DNA of 38,631 bases from Clostridiaceae bacterium (lineage in GTDB: Bacteria; Bacillota; Clostridia; Oscillospirales; Acutalibacteraceae), in NCBI GenBank assembly GCA_904501895.1, contig CAJGCX010000002.1:1-38631 (forward strand), read 5' to 3'. Positions 16,482 through 24,822 of this stretch are shown here, in pieces (the first letter of the stretch is position 1; every line of letters starts with the position of its first letter). The position numbers were made by a program, and so were the translations under genes. The notes below the pieces were generated by a model. The model had not been told where the DNA came from. It ran no database searches and saw only the letters and a list, made by a program, of their open reading frames with translations.

Positions 16482-18790
16482 ATAAAAATATGATTTGCTG
16501 TAGATGCAAACAACGACCTGCTGTCATTTTTGTAACGAAAATGGAGGGCGAAAAAACAACAAATGAAGGCTACTGCATCAAGTGTGCCACAGAGTTGAAT
16601 ATTGGTCCTATCAAGCATCTCATGGAAAATATGGGTATCACCGAAGACCAACTTGATGATATGAATGAGCAGATGGAACAGATGATGGAAAGTTTGGGTG
16701 ACGACTTCCAGCTTGGTGGTGCATCAACATTCCCATTTATGCAGAATATGGGTATGATGCCGATGGATGTTCCTGAAGAAAATATCAAGGATTTGAATGG
16801 TGATAAAAAATCACAGCCAAAGGGCAAGAAAAAGCAGGGTACGAAGAACGATAAGAGAAAAATGCTTTCTCTTTATTGTACTGACCTTACTGCTCGTGCA
16901 AGAGATGGTAAGCTTGACAGAATTATCGGTAGAGATATGGAAATTGCCCGTGCTATTCAGATTCTTTGTAGAAGAACAAAGAATAATCCTTGCCTTATCG
17001 GTGAACCGGGTGTTGGTAAGACTGCGATTGCAGAAGGTCTTGCACAGCGTATTGCTGAGGGTAATGTTCCTGCAAAGCTCGTTGAGAAGGAAATTCACCT
17101 TCTTGACCTTACTGCCCTTGTTGCAGGTACACAGTTCCGTGGTCAGTTCGAAAGCAGAATCAAGGGACTTGTTGAAGAGGTTAAGAGTGAGGGTAACATC
17201 ATTCTCTTCATTGATGAGGTGCATAACCTTGTGGGTACAGGTGATGCTGAAGGCTCAATGAATGCTGCAAACATCTTAAAGCCTGCACTTTCTCGTGGCG
17301 AAATTCAGGTAATCGGTGCAACAACCTTCAATGAATATCGTAAGCATATTGAAAAGGACGCAGCACTTGAGCGTCGTTTTCAGCCTGTTAAGGTTGAAGA
17401 GCCTTCTATTGAAGATACCTTCAAAATGCTTGTTGGAATTAAAGGCTATTATGAGCTTTTCCACAGAGTACAGATTAGCGATAATTTAGTATATAAGGCA
17501 GTAACACTTTCTGAAAGATATATTACTGACAGATTTTTACCTGATAAGGCAATTGACCTTCTTGATGAGGCTTGTACTTGTGCAAATCTCCGTAATAAGG
17601 CTATCAGTGAAAACGAAATCAACGAAAAGAAAATTGCAAGCTTCAAAAAAGAACTTGAACAGCTTGAAGAGAAGATTGCAAATCCTGAAAAGGACGAGGA
17701 CCTTAACCCTATTTATGAGGACTTGTATAGAGTCAAGGGTGAGCTTGCTGTCTGTGAGGGCAGAGCACCTGAATTACAGGAAAAAGCAAAGGATAATAAC
17801 GTTACTGAAGAGGATTTGGCAAAGGTTATTAATCTTTGGACAGGAATCCCTGCAACTAAGGTTGTTGAGGGCGACGTAAACAGACTCAAAGGACTTGAAG
17901 ACCGACTTATGGAAAATGTAATCGGTCAGGATGAGGCTGTTACTCTCGTTGCAAATGCAATCAAGCGTAGCCGTATTCAGTTGACAATTCAGAAACGTCC
18001 TGCGTCATTCATTTTTGTAGGACCTACAGGTGTTGGTAAAACAGAGCTTGTAAAACAGCTTTCAATGGAGCTTTTTGATACTCCTGAAACACTTATCCGT
18101 CTTGATATGAGTGAGTTTATGGAGAAACATTCAGTTTCCCGTCTTATCGGCTCACCTCCGGGATATGTTGGTTATGACGAGGCAGGTCAGCTTACTGAAA
18201 AGGTGAGAAGAAAGCCTTATTCAATCATCCTTTTTGACGAAATTGAAAAGGCACATCCTGACGTTATGAATATTCTTCTTCAGATTCTTGACGAGGGTAA
18301 AACAAATGATGCTCACGGTCGTACAGTCAGCTTCGCAAATACTGTAATCATTATGACATCAAATGCAGGTAGCCAGAAGGCTGAAACATCATTAGGCTTC
18401 GGTAAGAGTGCAAAGGAAATTTCAAAGGAAAAGGTTCTCAAGGCACTTAATGAATTCTTACGTCCTGAGTTTATCGGCAGAGTTGATGAAATCGTTGTTT
18501 TCAATCCACTTACAGAAGATGATTACAAGAAGATTGCTGTCCTTATGATGAATGAAATGAAAACTGTCCTTAAGGATAAGGGAATTGACTTCATCTACGA
18601 CGAAAACACACCAAATGCTATTGTTTCAAAAATGGACGGTAATGTCCGTGGTGCAAGAGATTTGCGTAATGTTATCCGTCGTAATATTGAGGATAAGGTT
18701 TCAACACTTATGATTGATAACGTAGGTACTGCAATGACAAAAATCCTCGTATCATCAACCGACAACAACATCACAGTAACATTTGAATAA
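16478..18790 (+). CDS. ClpE-like AAA+ unfoldase with N-terminal zinc finger
   Basis: A 770-residue Hsp100 protein with two AAA+ modules. Residues 7-36 form a four-cysteine zinc finger (Cys7, Cys10, Cys33, Cys36), as in ClpE rather than ClpC or ClpB. A Met/Asp-rich helix region and a basic linker (about 107-128) follow. Module 1 has Walker A GEPGVGKT (175-182) and Walker B LFIDEVHNL. A short coiled-coil/UVR-like segment (about 385-430) precedes module 2, with Walker A GPTGVGKT (515-522) and Walker B LFDEIEKAH. The LGF tripeptide (639-641) matches the ClpP-docking loop, so it probably feeds ClpP; no clpP is in the window. The double Clp_N repeat of ClpC is missing. It overlaps pgsA by four bases and ends the long operon. 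Confidence 0.88.
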   Translation: MNKNMICCRCKQRPAVIFVTKMEGEKTTNEGYCIKCATELNIGPIKHLMENMGITEDQLDDMNEQMEQMMESLGDDFQLGGASTFPFMQNMGMMPMDVPEENIKDLNGDKKSQPKGKKKQGTKNDKRKMLSLYCTDLTARARDGKLDRIIGRDMEIARAIQILCRRTKNNPCLIGEPGVGKTAIAEGLAQRIAEGNVPAKLVEKEIHLLDLTALVAGTQFRGQFESRIKGLVEEVKSEGNIILFIDEVHNLVGTGDAEGSMNAANILKPALSRGEIQVIGATTFNEYRKHIEKDAALERRFQPVKVEEPSIEDTFKMLVGIKGYYELFHRVQISDNLVYKAVTLSERYITDRFLPDKAIDLLDEACTCANLRNKAISENEINEKKIASFKKELEQLEEKIANPEKDEDLNPIYEDLYRVKGELAVCEGRAPELQEKAKDNNVTEEDLAKVINLWTGIPATKVVEGDVNRLKGLEDRLMENVIGQDEAVTLVANAIKRSRIQLTIQKRPASFIFVGPTGVGKTELVKQLSMELFDTPETLIRLDMSEFMEKHSVSRLIGSPPGYVGYDEAGQLTEKVRRKPYSIILFDEIEKAHPDVMNILLQILDEGKTNDAHGRTVSFANTVIIMTSNAGSQKAETSLGFGKSAKEISKEKVLKALNEFLRPEFIGRVDEIVVFNPLTEDDYKKIAVLMMNEMKTVLKDKGIDFIYDENTPNAIVSKMDGNVRGARDLRNVIRRNIEDKVSTLMIDNVGTAMTKILVSSTDNNITVTFE

Positions 18791-18799
18791 ATAAGTGGT

Positions 18800-18824
18800 A
18801 CGGTGGGAGTCTTACTCCCGCCGT
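18800..18824 (+). terminator. Possible terminator hairpin after the clpE-like gene
   Basis: ACGGTGGGAG (18800-18809) pairs with CTCCCGCCGT (18815-18824) over ten positions including one G-T, with loop TCTTA. No T tract follows directly, so this could be an mRNA-end hairpin or a repeat. T-rich DNA occurs about 30 bases further on. Confidence 0.4.
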
Positions 18825-18930
18825 TGTCATATAAATATGATTTGATTTTGTCAATTTTTATATTTTTTCACTGGAATTTATATGTGTAATTATTATATTG
18901 AACAAATATATTTTTTCTTGTGAAATCATG

Positions 18931-18959
18931 TTGACGGAAATGAAGTTTTATGTTAAAAT
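18931..18959 (+). promoter_or_regulatory. Promoter of the 42-codon orphan unit
   Basis: TTGACG (18931-18936) and TAAAAT (18954-18959) are separated by exactly 17 bases. Transcription would begin near 18966, 23 bases before the TTG of the small ORF. Confidence 0.65.
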
Positions 18960-18988
18960 TTTAAAAGTAAATTAGAGGAGTGAGAATA

Positions 18989-19117
18989 TTGTCAAAGAAG
19001 ATGCAAATGTGTATTCATAAAACATTGTGTACTGACAGTATTGTTGTTTCTTCTTTTATTTCTCAAGGCACTCCTGTTTCTATTGGTTGTGCTTCTTATT
19101 TGATTTTTAATTTTTAA
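18989..19117 (+). CDS. Putative 42-residue peptide, unknown
   Basis: A small frame starting at TTG 18989, with AGAGGAG (18974-18980) eight bases upstream. The product begins MSKKMQM, has three cysteines (8, 14 and 34), is rich in Ser/Thr, and ends in a hydrophobic, uncharged half that includes SQGTPVSIGCASYLIF. It has no clear signal peptide and I recognise no family. It sits between its own promoter (18931-18959) and its own terminator, whose stem begins in the stop codon, so it is a monocistronic unit of about 180 bases. Alternatives are an sRNA with a fortuitous frame, a precursor peptide, a small membrane protein or a toxin-like peptide. No modification or export genes are adjacent. That it is translated is inference from the ribosome binding site and spacing. 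Confidence 0.5.
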   Translation: MSKKMQMCIHKTLCTDSIVVSSFISQGTPVSIGCASYLIFNF

Positions 19118-19145
19118 ACGACGGTTTTCCCGTCGTTATTTTTTT
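19117..19145 (+). terminator. Intrinsic terminator of the 42-codon unit
   Basis: AACGACGG (19117-19124) and CCGTCGTT (19130-19137) form a perfect 8-bp stem with a TTTTC loop, followed by a run of seven T (19139-19145). It separates the small unit from the carA promoter. Confidence 0.85.
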
Positions 19146-19165
19146 GCAAATTTAGCAGTTTTTTA

Positions 19166-19194
19166 TTGAACTGATTGAAATAATATAGTATAAT
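19166..19194 (+). promoter_or_regulatory. carAB promoter
   Basis: TTGAAC (19166-19171) and a perfect TATAAT (19189-19194) lie 17 bases apart. The expected leader is only about 30 bases, too short for a PyrR- or T-box-type attenuator, so any control would have to be at initiation. Confidence 0.75.
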
Positions 19195-19230
19195 AAATTA
19201 TTAATGATAAATGAAAGGCTGGTGTGAATT

Positions 19231-20274
19231 TTGAAAGCGTATTTAATGCTTGAAAACGGTGCTGTTTTCTGTGGACAGGCTGCCGGAAAATTCAAAGAAA
19301 CTGTATGTGAAGTTATCTTCAACACATCAATGACCGGATATGTTGAAATGCTCTCTGACCCATCAAACGCAGGGTTGGGTGTTGTTATGACATACCCACT
19401 TATCGGTAACTATGGCGTTTGTCTTGAGGATATGGAAAGTGATAAGCTTTATCCTGCTGCACTTTTGGTACACGAATTGTGTGACACTCCTTCTAACTTC
19501 AGATGTGAGATGACTCTTGAGGAGTTCCTTATAAAGCACGAAATTCCTTGTGTAACAGGACTTGATAATCGTGCAATCGTTATGAATGTCCGTGAAAACG
19601 GTGCTATGAAGGCGATTGTTACTGATGATATTTCTGATAAGGATGCTCTTCTTAACAAAATCAAGTCATTTGAGCTTAAAAATGAATATACAGGTGTTAA
19701 TGAGGTTGTTTCTGAGGATGGCGTTAAGGTTGCATTTATCGACCTTGGTGCAAGAAAGAGCTTTGTTAATGCTTTCGCACAGCGTGGCTTTGCTGTTACA
19801 AAATTTGCAACACTTAATGCAGATGAAATTCTTAATGGTGGATTCGAAGGTGTTGTAATCAGCAACGGTGTTGAAGACCACGATAAATTTGCTGATGCAG
19901 TTGAAGAAATCAAGAAACTTATGGCTAAGAATATGCCAATTTTTGCAATCGGTCTCGGTCACCAGCTCGTTGCCCTTGCAAATGGTGGTAAGGTAGAAAA
20001 AATGCTTCACGGTCATAGAGGCTGTAACTACCCTGTAAGATTTAACGATAAAGATAAGACATATATTACAGCACATAATCACGGCTTTGCTGTGACTGAA
20101 GCTCCTGCGAACGCAGATGTGCTTTGTGTAAATGTTAATGACAAGACAATTGAGGGCTTAAAGTATCAGGATAAGCCGGTTATGACAGTACAGTTTATTC
20201 CTGACACATCAAAGGGTCCTAATACTGCTTTCTTGTTTGAAGATTTTAAAAATTTGATTAAGGAGGGCAAATAA
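19231..20274 (+). CDS. carA: Carbamoyl-phosphate synthase small subunit, glutaminase site lost
   Basis: A 347-residue CarA: the N-terminal small-subunit domain is well kept (FNTSMTGYVEMLSDPS, TYPLIGNYGV), then a class I glutamine amidotransferase domain. The active site is not kept. The nucleophile Cys of the usual ICLGHQ motif is Gly241 (IGLGHQ). The catalytic His and Glu of the usual GHPEASPGP are Ile323 and Asp325 (FIPDTSKGP). The SNGPGDP oxyanion segment reads SNGVEDH (211-217). The frame is intact, and LGHQ and AHNHGFAV remain, so the fold is probably preserved as a scaffold for CarB. I infer that the enzyme cannot hydrolyse glutamine and uses free ammonia, as vertebrate CPS I does after losing its Cys. 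Start is TTG 19231; carB follows after one base. Confidence 0.93.
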   Translation: MKAYLMLENGAVFCGQAAGKFKETVCEVIFNTSMTGYVEMLSDPSNAGLGVVMTYPLIGNYGVCLEDMESDKLYPAALLVHELCDTPSNFRCEMTLEEFLIKHEIPCVTGLDNRAIVMNVRENGAMKAIVTDDISDKDALLNKIKSFELKNEYTGVNEVVSEDGVKVAFIDLGARKSFVNAFAQRGFAVTKFATLNADEILNGGFEGVVISNGVEDHDKFADAVEEIKKLMAKNMPIFAIGLGHQLVALANGGKVEKMLHGHRGCNYPVRFNDKDKTYITAHNHGFAVTEAPANADVLCVNVNDKTIEGLKYQDKPVMTVQFIPDTSKGPNTAFLFEDFKNLIKEGK

Positions 20275-20275
20275 A

Positions 20276-23200
20276 ATGTTAGATAAAAGCATTAAAAAAG
20301 TAATGGTTATCGGTTCAGGTCCTATTATTATCGGTCAGGCTGCTGAATTTGACTATGCCGGTACTCAGGCTTGTCGCTCTCTTAAGGAAGAAGGCGTTGA
20401 GGTTGTTCTTGTAAACTCTAACCCTGCTACTATTATGACTGATGGTGATATTGCAGATAAGGTTTATATTGAGCCTCTCACAATTCCTACTCTTACAAAG
20501 ATTATCGAAAAAGAAAAGCCAGACTCACTCCTTCCATCTCTTGGTGGTCAGACAGGTCTTAACCTTGCTATGGAGCTTAATGAGTTAGGAATTCTTAAAG
20601 AAAATAATGTTCGTTTGATTGGTATCAATGCTGAGTCAATCAAAAAGGCTGAGGACAGACAGGAATTCAAGGATACAATGGAAGCAATCGGTGAGCCTTG
20701 TATTGAATCTCTCGTTGTTGAAACAGTTGAGGATGCTCTCGAATTCTCTGCTAAAATCGGCTATCCTGTTATTGTTCGTCCTGCATACACACTTGGTGGT
20801 ACAGGTGGTGGTATCGCTTACGACGAAAAGCAGTTGTTTGAAATCGCATCAAATGGTATCCGTCTTTCACGTGTAAATCAGGTTCTTATTGAAAAGTGTA
20901 TTTCAGGTTGGAAAGAAATCGAATTCGAAACAATGCGTGACTCAAAGGGTAACTGCATTACAATCTGTTCAATGGAAAACCTTGACCCTGTTGGTATTCA
21001 TACAGGTGACTCAATCGTTGTTGCTCCTGCACAGACACTTATGGATAAGGAATATTCAATGCTTCGTAATGCTGCTCTTAACATTATTGACGCACTTGAT
21101 ATTCAGGGTGGTTGTAACGTTCAGTTTGCTCTTCATCCAACTTCATTCAAATATGCAGTTATTGAGGTTAACCCTCGAGTTTCTCGTTCATCAGCATTGG
21201 CATCAAAGGCAACAGGCTTCCCAATTGCACGAGTTGCATCTAAGATTGCTCTCGGTTTAGGTCTTGATGAAATTCCAAACGCTGTTACAGGCAAGACTTA
21301 TGCATCATTTGAGCCAACAATCGACTATATCGTATGCAAGTTCCCTAAATGGCCATTCGACAAGTTTGTTACTGCTAAAAAAACACTTGGTACACAGATG
21401 AAGGCTACCGGTGAAGTAATGTCAATTGCTCGTACATTTGAAGCTGCTCTTCACAAGTCACTTCATTCTCTTGAAGAAAATAAAGAATCACTTCTCCTTG
21501 ATTCATTTATGGAAGTGAGCAAAGAAGAAATTCACGAAACTCTTTACAATGTTGATAACCTCCGTGTTTATGCAATTGCAGTTGCTATTTACAAGGGAAT
21601 TGAGCTTAAGGAAATCCACGACATCACAAAGATTGATATGTGGTTCTTAAATAAAATCAAGAACATTGTTGATATGGAAAAGGTCCTTAAATCAGGTAAA
21701 TGCGATAAGGAAACACTTTTCGCAGCAAAGAAAATGGGCTTTACTGACAATGTTATTGCAAAGAATGTTGGTACAACAAAGAATGCTATCAAGCATTTGA
21801 GAAAGCTTTGGGACATTATGCCTTCATTCTCAATTGTTGATACTTGTGCTGCTGAATTCAAGGCACAGACTCCATATTACTATTCTGATTACGGTATCGC
21901 AAACGAGGTTAATCCAAAGACTGATAAGAAAAAGATTATGGTTCTCGGTTCAGGTCCTATCCGTATCGGTCAGGGTGTTGAGTTTGACTACTGTTCAGTT
22001 CATTCAGTATGGGCACTTAAAAAGGCAGGCTGTGAAGCAATTATCGTAAACAACAACCCTGAAACAGTTTCAACTGACTTTGACGTCTCTGATAAGCTTT
22101 ACTTTGAACCACTTACACCTGAATATGTTACAAGCATTGTTGAGCTTGAAAATCCTGACGGTGCTATTGTTCAGTTCGGTGGACAGACTGCTATTAAGCT
22201 TACAAAAACACTCAATGATTTAGGTGTTAAGATTCTCGGTACTGACGCAGACCACGTTGACGCTGCTGAAGACAGAGAAAGATTTGATGAAATTCTTGAA
22301 TTCTGTGATATTGCAAGACCTAAGGGTCAGACAGTGTTCACAGCACAGGAGGCTATTGCTGCTGCTCATTCACTTGGTTATCCTGTACTTGTTCGTCCAA
22401 GCTACGTTCTTGGTGGTCAGGGTATGCAGATTGCAGCAAGCGACGAAGATATCCTTGAATTTATGGATATTATCACAAGAACAATTCCTGACCTTTCAGA
22501 GCATCCTGTTCTTGTTGACAAATATCTTATGGGTCAGGAAGTTGAAGTTGACGCTATCTGTGACGGTAAGGATATTCTCATTCCTGGTATCATGGAACAT
22601 ATTGACCGTGCAGGTATTCACTCAGGTGACTCAATTTCAGTTTATCCTGCTGTTACACTTTCACAGAAGGTTCAGAAAACAATCGTTGATTACACAAAAC
22701 GACTTGCATCAGCTTTGCATGTTATTGGTATGATGAACATACAATTTATCGTACTTCGTGAAACAGTATATATTATCGAGGTTAACCCACGTTCTTCAAG
22801 AACAGTTCCTTATATCAGTAAGGTTACAGGTATTCCTGCAATCAGCCTTGCAACAAGAGCAATGCTCGGTGAACGAATTGCTGATATGGGTTACGGCACA
22901 GGACTTTACAAGAACAGTGGCTATTACGCGATTAAGCTTCCTGTATTCTCATTTGAAAAGATTATTGGTGCGGATACTTCTCTTGGTCCTGAAATGAAAT
23001 CAACAGGTGAAGTTCTCGGTATCTCAACTGACTACAATGAAGCTCTTCTTAAAGCCTTCGAGGGTGGCGGTGTTTCAATGCCTAAGGATGCGAAGATTGT
23101 TGTTACTGTCCGTGATAAGGATAAAAAAGAAGTTAGTGAAATGCTTAAGGAATTCAAGGATTCTGAATTTGAATTCTACGCAACACCTGGTACATGTAAG

Positions 23201-23485
23201 GTTATCCGTGAGGCAGGTATTGAATGCAAGGAGATTAATCCTCTTACAGGTCAGTCACCTAACATTATGGAAATGCTTCAGAATGGTGAGGTTTCACTTA
23301 TTATCAACACACCTACACATGGTCGTCTTGCAAATCGAGACGGATTTAAGCTTCGTCGTCTTGCAGTTGAATCAGGTACATCATGTCTTACATCTCTTGA
23401 TGCAGCACTCAGCGTTATGAGAAGTACATTTGTTGTTCCTGAGGACCAGATGAGCCTTACTGATATTGCATCACTTAAATTATAA
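20276..23485 (+). CDS. carB: Carbamoyl-phosphate synthase large subunit
   Basis: 1069 residues, usual full length. Two homologous ATP-grasp halves make carboxyphosphate and then phosphorylate carbamate. The first half has SGPIIIGQAAEFDYAG, a GGTGGGIAY glycine loop and EVNPRVSRSSALASKATG. The second has SGPIRIGQGVEFDYC, GGQGMQIA and EVNPRSSRTVPYISKVTG. The C-terminal ~130 residues form the MGS-like allosteric domain (INTPTHG). Nothing in it looks degenerate, in contrast with CarA beside it. The product feeds pyrimidine and arginine synthesis. It is probably translated with carA. Confidence 0.97.
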   Translation: MLDKSIKKVMVIGSGPIIIGQAAEFDYAGTQACRSLKEEGVEVVLVNSNPATIMTDGDIADKVYIEPLTIPTLTKIIEKEKPDSLLPSLGGQTGLNLAMELNELGILKENNVRLIGINAESIKKAEDRQEFKDTMEAIGEPCIESLVVETVEDALEFSAKIGYPVIVRPAYTLGGTGGGIAYDEKQLFEIASNGIRLSRVNQVLIEKCISGWKEIEFETMRDSKGNCITICSMENLDPVGIHTGDSIVVAPAQTLMDKEYSMLRNAALNIIDALDIQGGCNVQFALHPTSFKYAVIEVNPRVSRSSALASKATGFPIARVASKIALGLGLDEIPNAVTGKTYASFEPTIDYIVCKFPKWPFDKFVTAKKTLGTQMKATGEVMSIARTFEAALHKSLHSLEENKESLLLDSFMEVSKEEIHETLYNVDNLRVYAIAVAIYKGIELKEIHDITKIDMWFLNKIKNIVDMEKVLKSGKCDKETLFAAKKMGFTDNVIAKNVGTTKNAIKHLRKLWDIMPSFSIVDTCAAEFKAQTPYYYSDYGIANEVNPKTDKKKIMVLGSGPIRIGQGVEFDYCSVHSVWALKKAGCEAIIVNNNPETVSTDFDVSDKLYFEPLTPEYVTSIVELENPDGAIVQFGGQTAIKLTKTLNDLGVKILGTDADHVDAAEDRERFDEILEFCDIARPKGQTVFTAQEAIAAAHSLGYPVLVRPSYVLGGQGMQIAASDEDILEFMDIITRTIPDLSEHPVLVDKYLMGQEVEVDAICDGKDILIPGIMEHIDRAGIHSGDSISVYPAVTLSQKVQKTIVDYTKRLASALHVIGMMNIQFIVLRETVYIIEVNPRSSRTVPYISKVTGIPAISLATRAMLGERIADMGYGTGLYKNSGYYAIKLPVFSFEKIIGADTSLGPEMKSTGEVLGISTDYNEALLKAFEGGGVSMPKDAKIVVTVRDKDKKEVSEMLKEFKDSEFEFYATPGTCKVIREAGIECKEINPLTGQSPNIMEMLQNGEVSLIINTPTHGRLANRDGFKLRRLAVESGTSCLTSLDAALSVMRSTFVVPEDQMSLTDIASLKL

Positions 23486-23497
23486 TAATAATAATAA

Positions 23498-23537
23498 AAC
23501 CGGAATTGAGTGCAATAACTTAATTCCGGTTGTTTTT
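23498..23537 (+). terminator. Intrinsic terminator after carB
   Basis: AACCGGAATTGAGT (23498-23511) pairs with ACTTAATTCCGGTT (23518-23531) over 14 positions with one wobble, followed by G and a run of T. It ends the carAB transcript and leaves little room for a separate promoter before the next gene. Confidence 0.88.
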
Positions 23538-23556
23538 TAACATTGGAGTTGATTTT

Positions 23557-24729
23557 ATGTCAGGTATTATTGAATATTCACTTGTTAATGCTCATAAGGA
23601 TTTTGGTGTTCTTCCTTTTTCGAAGGTTGATGGCTTGATTTTTGCCCAATTAGCATATCTTGATTTTGATAATTTTGTGCCTGATAAAAAGTGGTTTGCA
23701 CGAGGCATTGCTTTCTCAAAGATTTCGGAGCAGGAGGGATTTGATACTCTTTTTCCTCTTGAAAGAACTGCAAGAAAAAATCTTATGCTTTTCAACTCAT
23801 TGGCTTATGGCAAGAGATATAAAAAAGTAAAAATCAACTATCACGAAAACGTTTTTGACCCAGAAAAGGCAATTCAATTTTCTGCAACAACATTTTTCCT
23901 ACCTGATGGTAACGCTTGCGTGGCTTTCCGAGGTACTGATTCAACTATTACAGGTTGGCGTGAAAATTTTGATATGCTTTATAATGATACAGTTCCTGCG
24001 CAGCTTTTAAGTGTTAAGTATCTTAATAAGGTTGCAAGCAAAATAAAGGGTAAAATCACTGTTGTAGGTCATTCAAAGGGCGGCAACCTTGCGATTTATT
24101 CAAGTGTTATGTGCTCGCCTAAAACAAAGGAAAAGATTATTGAGGTGCAAAGCTTTGATAGTCCTGGATTTACTGAGGATTTTGTTACATCACAGGAATA
24201 TCTTCAAATGGAGGGAAAAATTGTAAAATTTGTTCCTGAAGAATCTATGATTGGTATGTTGCTCAGTAATACGGATTCATACCGTATTGTAAAAAGTGAA
24301 GGTGAGGGGATTCATCAGCACGACCCGTTTTTGTGGCTTGTTGAAAATGATGATTTTGTTACAGGTGAAAAAATACATACAAGCGCAAAGCTTGTTACAA
24401 ACACATTCAAGGAATGGATGGGTAACTACAACCTTGAACAGAGAGAACTTTTTGTTGACAGTATTTTCGATATAATCGAGGCAACTAATGCACAAAAGGC
24501 TGAAAGCTTTATTGAGTGGAGCGAATATCTGTGGGATAACACATCCGTTTTCTTTGATACGATTAAGGATTTGGACCCTGAAATCAGAAGCTTTCTCCTT
24601 AAATTCTTGGGAAATATTTTCCCATCAGCAAAGGATACGCTTTTAACGACACCTAAGAAAATTATTAAAAGCACCTTTGATAAAATTAAATCTAAGAGAA
24701 ATGACGATAACGCCAATTCTCCTGATTAA
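23557..24729 (+). CDS. DUF2974 (Mbeg1-like) alpha/beta-hydrolase-fold protein
   Basis: A 390-residue lipase-like protein of the DUF2974/Mbeg1 family. The nucleophile elbow VVGHSKGGNLA (Ser173) is clear, preceded by the ACVAFRGTDSTITGWREN segment that supplies the oxyanion region in lipase_3-like folds. An Asp in FDSPGF is a candidate acid. There is no signal peptide, and the C-terminus is basic. The substrate is unknown. I chose ATG 23557 because GGAG lies about eight bases upstream and MSGIIEYS is a usual start; the longer frame from 23530 begins inside the terminator stem. The stop is seven bases before the queT leader. Confidence 0.83.
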   Translation: MSGIIEYSLVNAHKDFGVLPFSKVDGLIFAQLAYLDFDNFVPDKKWFARGIAFSKISEQEGFDTLFPLERTARKNLMLFNSLAYGKRYKKVKINYHENVFDPEKAIQFSATTFFLPDGNACVAFRGTDSTITGWRENFDMLYNDTVPAQLLSVKYLNKVASKIKGKITVVGHSKGGNLAIYSSVMCSPKTKEKIIEVQSFDSPGFTEDFVTSQEYLQMEGKIVKFVPEESMIGMLLSNTDSYRIVKSEGEGIHQHDPFLWLVENDDFVTGEKIHTSAKLVTNTFKEWMGNYNLEQRELFVDSIFDIIEATNAQKAESFIEWSEYLWDNTSVFFDTIKDLDPEIRSFLLKFLGNIFPSAKDTLLTTPKKIIKSTFDKIKSKRNDDNANSPD

Positions 24730-24736
24730 ATAAAAA

Positions 24737-24822
24737 ATGTCAGTTCGAAACCATCCTGACATGGAGTGAGTATGTTTAATACAACCATGCTCACTCCCAA
24801 TCAAAACTATGGAGTGATAAAA
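24737..24822 (+). promoter_or_regulatory. Structured queT leader, candidate preQ1 riboswitch (class III-like)
   Basis: The leader folds into stem P1 (24737-24743 with 24756-24762, 7 bp), stacked directly on a 12-bp hairpin (24763-24774 with 24786-24797). P1 loop bases CCAT (24751-24754) can pair with ATGG (24809-24812), forming a pseudoknot that includes the start of the GGAG ribosome binding site. An A-rich CAAAACTA stretch precedes that site, as in preQ1 aptamers. In addition, ATGGAGTGA occurs twice (24761-24769 and 24809-24817), so CACTCC (24792-24797) could pair with either copy, the second being the ribosome binding site. PreQ1-III riboswitches are known before queT in Ruminococcaceae; the class assignment is inference. 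Confidence 0.58.

Noticed and set aside
19211..19234. Seven-codon frame (MKGWCEF) overlapping the carA start
   Set aside because: It is too short, has no ribosome binding site of its own, and shows no Arg or pyrimidine-linked attenuation feature.
19449..19913. 154-codon minus-strand frame opposite carA
   Set aside because: It is an antisense shadow; carA is intact in frame and clearly recognisable.
19231..20274. A sequencing error or frameshift as the reason for the CarA active-site loss
   Set aside because: The changes are substitutions at four separated places in one continuous frame, with conserved sequence between them, so one error cannot explain them.
22224..22733. 169-codon plus-strand frame inside carB
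   Set aside because: It is an out-of-frame reading of carB, with a Leu-rich composition and no family resemblance.
23483..23497. TAA/ATA triplet run after carB as a meaningful repeat
   Set aside because: It is a short AT-rich triplet run beside a stop codon, with nothing to suggest function.
24766..24822. Nineteen-residue N-terminal extension of QueT
   Set aside because: The upstream in-frame starts have no good ribosome binding site and would translate through the leader hairpin; ATG 24823 has GGAGTG correctly spaced.
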